A stretch of 11,959 nt of DNA, taken from contig NZ_JZWV01000677.1 in NCBI RefSeq assembly GCF_000966975.1, positions 1-11,959 of the forward strand, read 5' to 3'. How positions within the stretch are numbered: the stretch's first letter is position 1; each line of letters starts with the position of its first letter. The translations under genes and the position numbers were made by a program. The notes beneath the pieces were generated by a model that saw only the letters and a program-made list of their open reading frames with translations, ran no database searches and was not told where the DNA came from. This DNA is from Streptomyces katrae. GTDB taxonomy: Bacteria > Actinomycetota > Actinomycetes > Streptomycetales > Streptomycetaceae. Positions 1 through 8,080 of this stretch are shown piece by piece.

Positions 1-122
1 GACTGGCAGCCGCAGCCGCAGCCGGAGCCGCAGCCGCAGGCCGCGAGCAGGGGCAGGCGCAGGGGCTCCGGACGGGGCGGCTGCTCCTGCTCCGGGGTGA
101 TGGGGACGGGGGAATCGGGCAT
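1..122 (-). CDS. mtpA: Metallothionein-like Cys/Gly-rich small protein MtpA (partial, C-terminus off the left edge)
   Basis: The first 40 codons of a leftward gene are visible. A Pro/Glu-rich N-terminus (MPDSPVPITPEQEQPP) leads into a cysteine-glycine run with C29, C31, C35, C37 and C39 in CxC spacing, a pattern expected for thiolate binding of soft metals such as Zn or Cu. The start at 122 is chosen because AGGAGG (127-132) lies 4 nt upstream. An in-frame ATG 22 codons earlier (186-188) would add a basic, Arg-rich leader and cannot be excluded. The gene follows phoU on the same strand with a 121-bp gap. In S. lividans and S. coelicolor the gene beside phoU is, from memory, mtpA, described as metallothionein-like; this synteny and the CxC repeats give the name. 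Metal binding itself is inferred from composition. Confidence 0.75.
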   Translation of the reverse strand, partial: MPDSPVPITPEQEQPPRPEPLRLPLLAACGCGSGCGCGCQ

Positions 123-126
123 GGAT

Positions 127-132
127 CCTCCT
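127..132 (-). promoter_or_regulatory. Strong Shine-Dalgarno of mtpA
   Basis: On the minus strand this reads AGGAGG, a full anti-16S match, 4 nt before the ATG at 122. It favours that start over the in-frame ATG at 186-188, which has no comparable site. Confidence 0.6.
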
Positions 133-243
133 CGCAGGCGGCGTACGGGACGTCGTACAGGACGGCGCAGTGCCTTCGCCTCATTCATGCCCAGCCACAC
201 CGGCGCGTCAACGGCGCATTGGGGCGTGCCGCGCGAAGGGGTC

Positions 244-921
244 TCAGACGCCGTCCACCTGGGTGGGCTGCTGCAGCTCGTCCGCGTGCTCGCCCGTCAC
301 CAGGTACACGACGCGCTTGGCCACGGAGACCGCGTGGTCGGCGAACCGCTCGTAGTAGCGGCCCAGGAGGGTGACGTCCACGGCCGTCTCGATGCCGTGC
401 TTCCAGCGGTCGTCCATCAGGTGCTGGAAGAGGGTGCGGTGCAGCTGGTCCATCTCGTCGTCGTCCTGCTCCAGCTGGAGGGCCAGGTCGACGTCCTTCG
501 TGATGATGACCTCGGCCGCCTTCGCCATCAGGCGCTGGGCGAGCTGTCCCATCTCCAGGATCGTGGCGTGCAGGTCGCGCGGCACCGCGCGGTCGGGGAA
601 CCGCAGCCGGGCCAGCTTCGCGACGTGCTGCGCCAGGTCGCCGGAGCGCTCCAGGTCGGCGCTCATGCGCAGCGAGGTGACGACGATGCGCAGGTCGGTG
701 GCGACCGGCTGCTGGCGGGCCAGCAGGGCGATGGCGCGCGCTTCCAGGTCGTGCTGCAGGTCGTCGACCTTCTGGTCGGCGGCGATGACGCTCTCGGCGA
801 GCTTCAGGTCGGCGTCCAGCATGGAGGTCGTGGCCCGCCCGATCGCGGAACCGACGAGCCGGGCCATCTCGACCAGGCTCTCTCCGATCGAGTCCAGTTC
901 CTCGTGGTACGCGTCGCGCAT
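244..921 (-). CDS. phoU: Phosphate-specific transport system regulator PhoU
   Basis: This is a 225-residue all-helical cytoplasmic protein, the usual length for PhoU. It has the two PhoU repeats, each with the acidic metal-binding ExxxD motif: E91-D95 inside DLERSGDLAQHVAK, and E191-D195 inside YYERFADHAVSVAKRV. In the family, PhoU couples the Pst phosphate transporter to the PhoR kinase and damps PHO-regulon expression when phosphate is plentiful. Here it lies divergent to phoR and upstream of mtpA, as in other streptomycetes. The ATG at 919-921 is preceded by a purine-rich AGGAG-type site about 8 nt away. The upstream spacer carries PHO-box-like repeats reading toward phoU, so induction by PhoP under phosphate limitation is likely (inference). 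The identification is secure. Confidence 0.96.
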   Translation of the reverse strand: MRDAYHEELDSIGESLVEMARLVGSAIGRATTSMLDADLKLAESVIAADQKVDDLQHDLEARAIALLARQQPVATDLRIVVTSLRMSADLERSGDLAQHVAKLARLRFPDRAVPRDLHATILEMGQLAQRLMAKAAEVIITKDVDLALQLEQDDDEMDQLHRTLFQHLMDDRWKHGIETAVDVTLLGRYYERFADHAVSVAKRVVYLVTGEHADELQQPTQVDGV

Positions 922-1034
922 GTGTCCTTCTCCTGCCTGCTTGCCTACTACTCGCTGTCACTACTGCTACTGCCGTGTGGTCCGTCGTGCCCCACGTTGA
1001 CACGTTCGGCCGCCAACGCGTCCGACTCCGGCAT

Positions 1035-1067
1035 CACAAATGAATCAACACCGTCGCCAGGGTGAAC
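1035..1067 (-). promoter_or_regulatory. Candidate PHO box (PhoP operator) in the phoU/phoR divergent promoter region
   Basis: Read on the minus strand there are two 11-nt units, GTTCACCCTGG (1057-1067) and ATTCATTTGTG (1035-1045), separated by exactly one degenerate 11-nt unit. Both resemble the Streptomyces PhoP direct-repeat unit (about GTTCAYYYRGG, recalled). The 11/22-bp phasing is what PhoP dimers use, and the location between phoU and phoRP is where PhoP binding is known in S. coelicolor. The individual bases are a visual match, not a scored one. Confidence 0.55.
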
Positions 1068-1128
1068 TCTGGGCGACGACTGTTCGAGCTGCCACCCGAA
1101 CGGCTGTGGAAGTGCCGTAGGGGCTGCT

Positions 1129-1140
1129 TAACCTGGACAC
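1129..1140 (+). promoter_or_regulatory. Candidate -10 element for leaderless phoR transcript
   Basis: TAACCT (1129-1134) fits the actinobacterial TANNNT -10 pattern and ends 6 nt before the phoR ATG. The mRNA would therefore begin at or next to the start codon. No Shine-Dalgarno is visible between it and the ATG, and no good -35 lies 17-18 nt upstream, which suits a promoter helped by an activator. A leaderless phoRP transcript has, to my recollection, been reported in S. lividans. Confidence 0.5.
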
Positions 1141-2411
<1,271 letters not shown>

Positions 2412-2415
<4 letters not shown>

Positions 2416-3092
2416 CCCGAGTGCTCGTCGTCGAGGATGAGGAATCCTTCAGCGACGCCCTGTCCTACATGCTCCGCAAGGAAGGCTTCGAGGTCGCGAT
2501 CGCCGCGACGGGGCCCGACGGGCTCGACGAGTTCGAGCGCAACGGCGCCGACCTCGTCCTCCTGGACCTGATGCTGCCCGGCCTGCCGGGCACCGAGGTC
2601 TGCCGGCAGCTGCGCGGCCGCTCCAACGTCCCCGTGATCATGGTGACCGCCAAGGACAGCGAGATCGACAAGGTCGTCGGGCTGGAGATAGGAGCCGACG
2701 ACTACGTCACGAAGCCCTTCTCCTCCCGGGAGCTGGTGGCCCGCATCCGCGCGGTCCTGCGCCGGCGCGGGGAGCCGGAGGAGGTCACCCCGGCGGCGCT
2801 GGAGGCCGGCCCGGTGCGGATGGACGTGGACCGGCACGTGGTCACGGTCGGCGGGGCCAAGGTGGACCTGCCGCTGAAGGAGTTCGACCTGCTGGAGATG
2901 CTGCTGCGCAACGCGGGCCGCGTGCTGACCCGCATGCAGCTGATCGACCGGGTGTGGGGCGCGGACTACGTCGGCGACACCAAGACCCTCGACGTCCACG
3001 TCAAGCGCCTGCGGGCCAAGATCGAGCCGGACCCGGGCGCCCCGCGCTACCTGGTCACGGTCCGCGGCCTCGGCTACAAGTTCGAGCCGTAG
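2412..3092 (+). CDS. phoP: Phosphate-responsive OmpR-type response regulator PhoP
   Basis: The 226-residue protein has a receiver domain (1-119) with the acidic pocket E8/D9/E10, phospho-acceptor D52 (LLDLMLPG), T79 and K101 (KPF). A C-terminal winged-helix DNA-binding domain follows (about 131-226), ending in the typical VRGLGYKF signature. It is the RegX3/PhoP class and binds PHO boxes to activate phosphate-scavenging genes; in streptomycetes it also represses antibiotic production. The start is the GTG at 2412, overlapping the phoR stop by 4 bp with GGAGG 7 nt upstream; it gives the canonical MTRVLVVEDEE N-terminus. It ends 20 nt before a strong shared terminator. The identification is secure. 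Confidence 0.97.
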
Positions 3093-3112
3093 CCCTGCCG
3101 GGCGTGAAACGG

Positions 3113-3151
3113 GGAAGGGGCCCCGGCCGCTGTGCGGCCGGGGCCCCTTCC
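3113..3151. terminator. Bidirectional terminator between phoP and the lipoprotein gene
   Basis: A perfect 18-bp inverted repeat (GGAAGGGGCCCCGGCCGC at 3113-3130, its complement at 3134-3151) has a 3-nt TGT loop. It starts 20 nt after the phoP stop and ends 8 nt before the last codon of the convergent gene, so it can serve both. The left flank is G-rich with no long T tract, as is common in Streptomyces. Confidence 0.85.
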
Positions 3152-3159
3152 TTCGTGCG

Positions 3160-3837
3160 TCAGTGGCCGGCGCCGTGCGAGGCCGAGGCCGACGGGGAGC
3201 CGGAGGCGGCCGGGCTGCCGGAGGCGGCGCCCGACGGGGAGGCGGCCGGGGAGCCGGAGGGGCTGCCCGACGGGGAGGCGGAGGCCGAGCCGGAGGGGGC
3301 CGGGGTGGCGCCCGCGGCCGGGGCCTCGGTGGGGCCGTAGCCCGCGTACATGCCGGTGGCCGGGACGACGTAGGCGTCCAGCTTCACGTCGCCGGCGTTG
3401 CTGAGCTGGAAGGTCATCTCCTGGACGTTGCCGTTCTGGACGGCCTCGCGGCCACCCTCGACCACGGCGGAGGCGTTGCCCTTGCCGCCGAGGACCACGG
3501 AACCGCCGGCGGGCACGGTGATCTTGCCGGAGCCAGCGGAGTCCTTCAGCGTCACCTTGGACTTGCCACCCGCCAGGGTGATCGCGTCCAGGGTCTGGTC
3601 CTTGGTGCCGGCGTTGAAGAGGGTCGCCGAGACGGAGGCCGGGCCCTTCTTCTCCTTGTCGCCCTTGGTGATCACCAGGGCGTTCTGGATCTTGATGTCG
3701 CCCTTGGTGACGGCGGCGTTGTCCGGCTTGATCTGGAGAGTCTGCGCGTCGTTGCCCGCGCCGCACGCGGCAAGCGAGGCGAGCGAGAACACTACGGCGG
3801 AAGCGGCGAGGGCGCCGCGTCGAAGGCTGCGGCTCAC
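3160..3837 (-). CDS. Secreted lipoprotein, DUF461-like, with Ser/Pro/Gly/Ala tail
   Basis: The 225-residue precursor has a lipoprotein signal: basic MSRSLRRG, a hydrophobic stretch (9-22) and lipobox SLAAC with lipidated C25. The mature part (about 33-165) is a beta-rich domain (IKIQNALVITKGD, ASVSATLFNAG, DQTLDAITL) resembling actinobacterial proteins annotated DUF461, distantly related to PCu(A)C copper chaperones. The Met/His copper-ligand pattern of true PCu(A)C proteins is not apparent, so copper binding should not be assumed. Residues 172-225 are a low-complexity Ser/Pro/Gly/Ala tail that may span peptidoglycan, ending in HGAGH. The GTG start is chosen for its AAGGAG site (3849-3854), 11 nt upstream, and for placing the signal peptide correctly. 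It converges on phoP; whether it belongs to the PHO regulon is unknown. Confidence 0.8.
   Translation of the reverse strand: MSRSLRRGALAASAVVFSLASLAACGAGNDAQTLQIKPDNAAVTKGDIKIQNALVITKGDKEKKGPASVSATLFNAGTKDQTLDAITLAGGKSKVTLKDSAGSGKITVPAGGSVVLGGKGNASAVVEGGREAVQNGNVQEMTFQLSNAGDVKLDAYVVPATGMYAGYGPTEAPAAGATPAPSGSASASPSGSPSGSPAASPSGAASGSPAASGSPSASASHGAGH
3177..3320. repeat. Degenerate GC-rich tandem repeats encoding the lipoprotein tail
   Basis: GAGCCGGAGG- and GACGGGGAGG-type units recur throughout. One 17-nt unit, GCCCGACGGGGAGGCGG, occurs exactly at 3229-3245 and again at 3265-3281, a 36-bp pitch that keeps the reading frame. They encode the SPSG/PAAS-type tail. Such repeats can change copy number by slippage, so the tail length probably varies between strains (inference). 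Confidence 0.65.
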
Positions 3838-3891
3838 GGCGGCGGCAACTCCTTGGACGTACGGACGGGACGGTGGGCTCTCGGAGCGGCC

Positions 3892-3920
3892 GAGGTAAAG
3901 CCGCCCTAAGGGTGTGTCAG
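3892..3920 (-). promoter_or_regulatory. Candidate promoter of the lipoprotein gene
   Basis: On the minus strand CTGACA (3915-3920) and TACCTC (3892-3897) are 17 nt apart, a plausible vegetative -35/-10 pair that would give a leader of roughly 48 nt. The match is modest and was judged by eye. Confidence 0.3.
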
Positions 3921-4036
3921 CGGGCTTAGGTTACCGAGCCGCCACCCCGCCCCCGCACCCGACCCTCCGCAGTGCGCGCACCGCCGCCCGCGCGTGCGCG
4001 ATCTTGCATTCCGCTATCCCGCCGGAGGGTCCGCCG

Positions 4037-4089
4037 GTGATCGAATTCAGGCATTCCGTCGAACGTCGACCCGTGATCAATTCAGGATT
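4037..4089. repeat. Imperfect direct repeat GTGATC(G)AATTCAGG(C)ATT, two copies
   Basis: Copy one is GTGATCGAATTCAGGCATT (4037-4055) and copy two is GTGATCAATTCAGGATT (4073-4089). They differ only by two single-base gaps and start 36 bp apart. They are A/T-rich islands in high-GC DNA about 300-350 bp upstream of carD. Paired protein-binding sites or an old duplication are both possible. Confidence 0.5.
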
Positions 4090-4152
4090 GGGCCGGAACC
4101 CGCTCCGTACGGGTGCCCGCCAGTCGAACGGAGTACTTCGGTTTCCTGTCCT

Positions 4153-4179
4153 GGAACCCGGCAAAACGGGACGTACGTC
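4153..4179 (+). promoter_or_regulatory. Possible ECF-sigma-type promoter upstream of carD
   Basis: GGAAC (4153-4157) is followed after 18 nt by CGTC (4176-4179), resembling the GGAA...CGT layout of SigE/SigR-type promoters. It would give a carD leader over 200 nt long. The match is short and could be chance. Confidence 0.2.
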
Positions 4180-4335
4180 ACACTGGTGGGTGCGTCCGCC
4201 AGGTGTAACGTGGTCGTTTCGCCCGGTCCGCACAGCGCCTCCGACCTGCGAATACCCCCCTCCGGAAGCCTTCCGCAGCACGTTCGTGTCGCTGTTGTCA
4301 AGCCCCGAGATGTGCCCTGACCTGCGAAAACGCCA

Positions 4336-4364
4336 TTCATAACAGTCAGTTCTCGTGTTACCCT
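4336..4364 (+). promoter_or_regulatory. Candidate main promoter of carD
   Basis: TTCATA (4336-4341) and TACCCT (4359-4364, TANNNT type) are 17 nt apart. Transcription would begin near 4371, leaving a leader of about 22 nt that contains GGAAGGGG (4375-4382) as ribosome-binding site for the ATG at 4393. Confidence 0.45.
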
Positions 4365-4392
4365 GGATAGCCACGGAAGGGGTACCTGTCAC

Positions 4393-4875
4393 ATGACGTT
4401 CAAGGTTGGCGACACCGTGGTCTATCCCCATCACGGGGCCGCGCTGATCGAGGCCATCGAAACTCGCCAGATCAAAGGCGTGGACAAGACCTACTTGGTG
4501 CTCAAGGTCGCCCAGGGCGACCTGACGGTTCGTGTGCCTGCGGACAATGCGGAGTTCGTCGGCGTTCGCGACGTAGTCGGCCAGGACGGGCTGGACCGGG
4601 TCTTCGAGGTGCTCCGCGCACCGTACGCAGAAGAGCCCACGAACTGGTCCCGTCGCTACAAGGCAAATCTGGAGAAGCTCGCTTCGGGCGATGTCATCAA
4701 GGTCGCCGAAGTGGTGCGCGACCTGTGGCGTCGTGAGCGTGAGCGTGGGCTTTCCGCCGGTGAGAAGCGGATGCTCGCGAAGGCGCGTCAGATTCTGGTG
4801 AGCGAGCTCGCGCTCGCCGAGAACACGAACGAGGACAAGGCCGAGGCCCTCCTCGACGAGGTGCTCGCGTCCTGA
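4393..4875 (+). CDS. carD: RNA polymerase-binding transcription factor CarD (CdnL)
   Basis: This 160-residue protein is nearly identical along its length to what I recall of mycobacterial CarD. The N-terminal Tudor-like RNA polymerase-interaction domain (1-65, [20 protein letters not shown]) keeps R25 and R47, which contact the beta subunit. The C-terminal helical domain keeps the wedge tryptophan W85 ([11 protein letters not shown]), which stabilises the upstream edge of the transcription bubble, and the basic [12 protein letters not shown] helix. It binds at promoters genome-wide, stabilises open complexes and supports rRNA transcription; it is essential in mycobacteria. ATG 4393 is supported by GGAAGGGG upstream and by conservation of the N-terminus. 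It is followed by its own terminator, so it appears to be transcribed separately from ispDF. Confidence 0.97.
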   Translation: MTFKVGDTVVYPHHGAALIEAIETRQIKGVDKTYLVLKVAQGDLTVRVPADNAEFVGVRDVVGQDGLDRVFEVLRAPYAEEPTNWSRRYKANLEKLASGDVIKVAEVVRDLWRRERERGLSAGEKRMLAKARQILVSELALAENTNEDKAEALLDEVLAS

Positions 4876-4898
4876 CGCTCACGCATCTCGATCAAGCG

Positions 4899-4910
4899 CT
4901 GTGATCACAG
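4899..4910. promoter_or_regulatory. Perfect 12-bp palindrome CTGTGATCACAG
   Basis: The sequence is exactly self-complementary and lies 24 nt after the carD stop, between carD and its terminator. It looks like a dimeric repressor half-site pair around a TGATCA core, but the two half-sites abut with no spacer, unlike the classical CRP site. It could also merely add structure to the mRNA 3' end. Confidence 0.3.
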
Positions 4911-4933
4911 TGTGCCGCGGTGCCCGATGACAG

Positions 4934-4952
4934 GCCCTCTCCACGAGAGGGC
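4934..4952 (+). terminator. Probable carD terminator
   Basis: GCCCTCTC (4934-4941) and GAGAGGGC (4945-4952) form a perfect 8-bp stem with a CAC loop, followed by TGTT. It lies 59 nt after the carD stop and before ispD. Confidence 0.65.
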
Positions 4953-4974
4953 TGTTGCCGGGCGCTGCGGCATG

Positions 4975-5047
4975 TCTGCATCCGCTCTGCATCCGCGGGT
5001 AATTCCGCTTCCGCTTCCGTGCCCCGCGTCCGCTTCCGTGCCCGCGT
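4975..5047. repeat. Two adjacent sets of short tandem repeats
   Basis: TCTGCATCCGC occurs twice back to back (4975-4985, 4986-4996). Then CCGCTTCCGTGCCCCGCGT (5011-5029) is followed directly by a copy lacking one C (5030-5047), with an extra partial CCGCTT at 5005-5010. Replication slippage is the simplest origin. Confidence 0.7.
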
Positions 5048-5179
5048 CCTCCACCTGGTGTGCCGGGTCCGGGCAGCCGGCTCGACCGGTCGTCACGGAA
5101 GGGGCGAGGGCGTCGCACCCGGCACCCTTCAGGCCATACCCATGTCGGCCGAAGTCACAAACCTGGCTCGGAGCTACTG

Positions 5180-5926
5180 ATGTCTGACGAATCCCGCCCC
5201 CACCGCACCGCCGCGGTGATCCCGGCCGCCGGCCGCGGGGTACGCCTCGGCCCCGGCGCCCCCAAGGCCCTGCGGGCCCTCGGCGGGACGCCCATGCTGG
5301 TCCACGCCGTCCGCGCCATGGCCCGCTCCCGCGCGGTGTCCCTCGTCGTGGTCGTCGCCCCGCCCGACGGGGCCGCCGAGGTGCGCCACCTCCTCGACGA
5401 GCACCCGCTGCCCGAAAGGACCGACGTCCTCGTCGTCCCCGGCGGCGACACCCGCCAGGAATCCGTGCGCGCCGGCCTGGACGCCCTCCCGGCCGACATC
5501 ACCTCCGTACTCATCCACGACGCGGCCCGCCCCCTGGTCCCCGTCGACACCGTGGACTCCGTGGTCGAGGCCGTCCGCGACGGCGCCCCCGCCGTCGTCC
5601 CCGCCCTGCCGCTCGCCGACACCGTCAAGGAGGTCGAGCCCGGCCGCCCCGGCGAGCCCGAACCCGTCCTCGGCACCCCCGAGCGCTCCCGGCTGCGCGC
5701 CGTGCAGACCCCGCAGGGCTTCGACCTCAAGACCCTGCTCCACGCGCACGAGACCATCGCCGTCAACGGCGAGGGCGCCACCGACGACGCCGGAATGGTG
5801 GAACGCACCGGAGTCACCGTCGTGGTCGTCCCCGGCCACGAGGAGGCCTTCAAGGTCACCCGCCCCCTCGACCTCGTCCTCGCCGAGGCCGTACTCGCCC
5901 GCAGGAGGGCCACCGATGCCTACTGA
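5180..5926 (+). CDS. ispD: 2-C-methyl-D-erythritol 4-phosphate cytidylyltransferase IspD
   Basis: The 248-residue cytoplasmic enzyme joins CTP and methylerythritol phosphate to give CDP-methylerythritol, the third step of the MEP isoprenoid pathway. Visible motifs are the nucleotide loop [15 protein letters not shown] (15-31, with R19 and K29), [10 protein letters not shown] (88-97), HDAARPLV (113-120, with D114), ADTVK, R169 in [20 protein letters not shown] (201-208) and FKVTRP with K225. These correspond to the known catalytic and substrate residues of E. coli IspD. ATG 5180 is chosen because GGAG (5170-5173) precedes it by 6 nt and the family motif starts about 12 residues in. The frame stays open back to 5060, but that part is non-homologous-looking, basic and low-quality. 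It overlaps ispF by 11 bp. Confidence 0.95.
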   Translation: MSDESRPHRTAAVIPAAGRGVRLGPGAPKALRALGGTPMLVHAVRAMARSRAVSLVVVVAPPDGAAEVRHLLDEHPLPERTDVLVVPGGDTRQESVRAGLDALPADITSVLIHDAARPLVPVDTVDSVVEAVRDGAPAVVPALPLADTVKEVEPGRPGEPEPVLGTPERSRLRAVQTPQGFDLKTLLHAHETIAVNGEGATDDAGMVERTGVTVVVVPGHEEAFKVTRPLDLVLAEAVLARRRATDAY

Positions 5927-6422
5927 TCCCGCCGCCGCCCCCCTGATCCCGCTCGTCGGCATCGGCACCGACGTGCACGCCTTCGAGACGGGCCGCGAGC
6001 TGTGGTGCGCCGGCCTGCTCTGGGAGGGCGAGGACGGCCTCGCCGGGCACTCCGACGGCGACGTCGCCGCCCACGCCGCCTGCGACGCCCTCTTCTCCGC
6101 CGCCGGCGTCGGCGACCTCGGCGCCCACTTCGGCACCTCCCGCCCCGAATGGTCCGGCGCCGCCGGCGTCACCCTCCTGGCGGAGGCCGCCCGCATCGTC
6201 CGCGCCGAGGGCTTCGAGATCGGCAACATCGCCATCCAGGTGATCGGCGTACGCCCGAAGATCGGCAAGCGGCGCGAGGAGGCGCAGAAGGCCCTCGCCG
6301 CCGCCGCGGGCGCCCCCGTCTCCGTCTCCGGCACCACCACCGACGGCCTCGGCCTCACCGGCCGCGCCGAAGGCCTCGCCGCCATCGCCACCGCCCTCGT
6401 CTACCGGACGAACCGGGACTGA
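5916..6422 (+). CDS. ispF: 2-C-methyl-D-erythritol 2,4-cyclodiphosphate synthase IspF
   Basis: The 168-residue enzyme cyclises CDP-methylerythritol 2-phosphate to the 2,4-cyclodiphosphate with loss of CMP. In other bacteria it works as a trimer. The divalent metal site is visible as D19 and H21 (GIGTDVHAF) plus H53 in [14 protein letters not shown]. The loop GHSDGDV (44-50) and the signature [14 protein letters not shown] near the C-terminus are intact. Its ATG lies inside the ispD 3' end, with AGGAGGG (5903-5909) 6 nt upstream, so the two are co-transcribed and probably coupled. CDP-ME kinase (ispE), which acts between them, is not in this window. The length and motifs are typical. Confidence 0.96.
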   Translation: MPTDPAAAPLIPLVGIGTDVHAFETGRELWCAGLLWEGEDGLAGHSDGDVAAHAACDALFSAAGVGDLGAHFGTSRPEWSGAAGVTLLAEAARIVRAEGFEIGNIAIQVIGVRPKIGKRREEAQKALAAAAGAPVSVSGTTTDGLGLTGRAEGLAAIATALVYRTNRD

Positions 6423-6502
6423 GTACGGGGTACGCCCACAACGCGGCCGTTACAGATGTCAGGCCGCCGATGACCGATGTCACCTCTTCGGCAACAAAGA
6501 GT

Positions 6503-6528
6503 CCCCGCGACCTCAAACGGTCGCGGGG
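6503..6528 (+). terminator. Terminator of ispD-ispF, adjacent to the cysS promoter
   Basis: CCCCGCGACC (6503-6512) and GGTCGCGGGG (6519-6528) form a perfect 10-bp stem with loop TCAAAC. There is no T tract after it on the plus strand; on the minus strand the flank is ACTCTTTGTT, so it might stop antisense reads better. It ends 18 nt before the cysS -10. Confidence 0.65.
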
Positions 6529-6545
6529 CACTGCCACAGGCGCAC

Positions 6546-6558
6546 TACCCTGGATGCC
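6546..6558 (+). promoter_or_regulatory. Candidate -10 element for leaderless cysS transcript
   Basis: TACCCT (6546-6551) fits TANNNT and ends 7 nt before the GTG start at 6559. No Shine-Dalgarno is present. The -35 position would fall in the right arm of the terminator hairpin and is not recognisable. The ten bases TACCCTGGAT are identical to those at the carD promoter (4359-4368). Confidence 0.45.
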
Positions 6559-7959
<1,401 letters not shown>

Positions 7960-7973
7960 TCCGGGCCCCCGGG

Positions 7974-8002
7974 GCGCGGTCCGGACCCGCTCGGACCAGC
8001 GC
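7974..8002 (+). terminator. First hairpin after cysS
   Basis: GCGCGGTCCG (7974-7983) pairs with CGGACC (7992-7997) and GCGC (7999-8002) around one bulged A, with an 8-nt loop. It starts 15 nt after the cysS stop. Confidence 0.5.
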
Positions 8003-8006
8003 CGTT

Positions 8007-8032
8007 GTGCCGCTCGGCCTTCCGGGCGGCAC
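8007..8032 (+). terminator. Second hairpin after cysS, probable main terminator
   Basis: Positions 8007-8017 pair with 8022-8032 (11 bp including one T-G wobble; outer arms GTGCCGC/GCGGCAC) around a CCTT loop. ACTCTTCAT follows. It lies 4 nt after the first hairpin and 48 nt before rlmB. Confidence 0.6.
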
Positions 8033-8080
8033 ACTCTTCATACGTACATAACGCAGCACGAACGAAAACAGGTAGAGGTC

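Larger units (their letters stand above)
3838..4392. other. Long intergenic region upstream of carD (about 555 bp, no gene seen)
   Basis: No convincing gene is present. The open frames here have irregular codon use and no homology-like features, and the segment from about 4000 to 4345 is visibly richer in A/T than its neighbours. It holds the lipoprotein promoter side (3838-3935), an inverted repeat CCTAAG/CTTAGG (3905-3910, 3925-3930), a 36-bp-spaced direct repeat (4037-4055, 4073-4089), a second direct repeat GACCTGCGAA (4243-4252, 4319-4328) and the carD promoter. Regulation of carD is the likeliest role. Confidence 0.6.
4876..5179. other. carD-ispD intergenic region (304 bp, no gene seen)
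   Basis: It holds in order a perfect palindrome (4899-4910), the carD terminator (4934-4952), an 11-bp perfect tandem duplication (4975-4996), an 18-19-bp tandem duplication (5011-5047) and the ispD leader with GGAG at 5170-5173. No clear -35/-10 pair for ispD was found. A frame open from 5060 into ispD lacks coding character and is not proposed as gene. Confidence 0.6.

Noticed and set aside
97..1065. Long open frame on the plus strand across phoU
   Set aside because: It is the antisense shadow of phoU. High-GC DNA keeps opposite frames open, and the product lacks any family motif.
3926..3944. Iron box (DmdR/IdeR site) at TTAGGTTA
   Set aside because: Only the left half matches; the right half ACCGAGCC does not complete the palindrome, so it is not called as such.
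3914..4342. Possible gene upstream of carD on the plus strand
   Set aside because: Third-position base use is not that of the neighbours, the product is Pro/Arg-rich without recognisable structure, and the stretch contains repeats and the carD promoter.
5060..5179. N-terminally extended IspD starting at 5060
   Set aside because: The extra 40 residues are basic and unlike the family, and ATG 5180 has a well-placed GGAG and the normal N-terminus.
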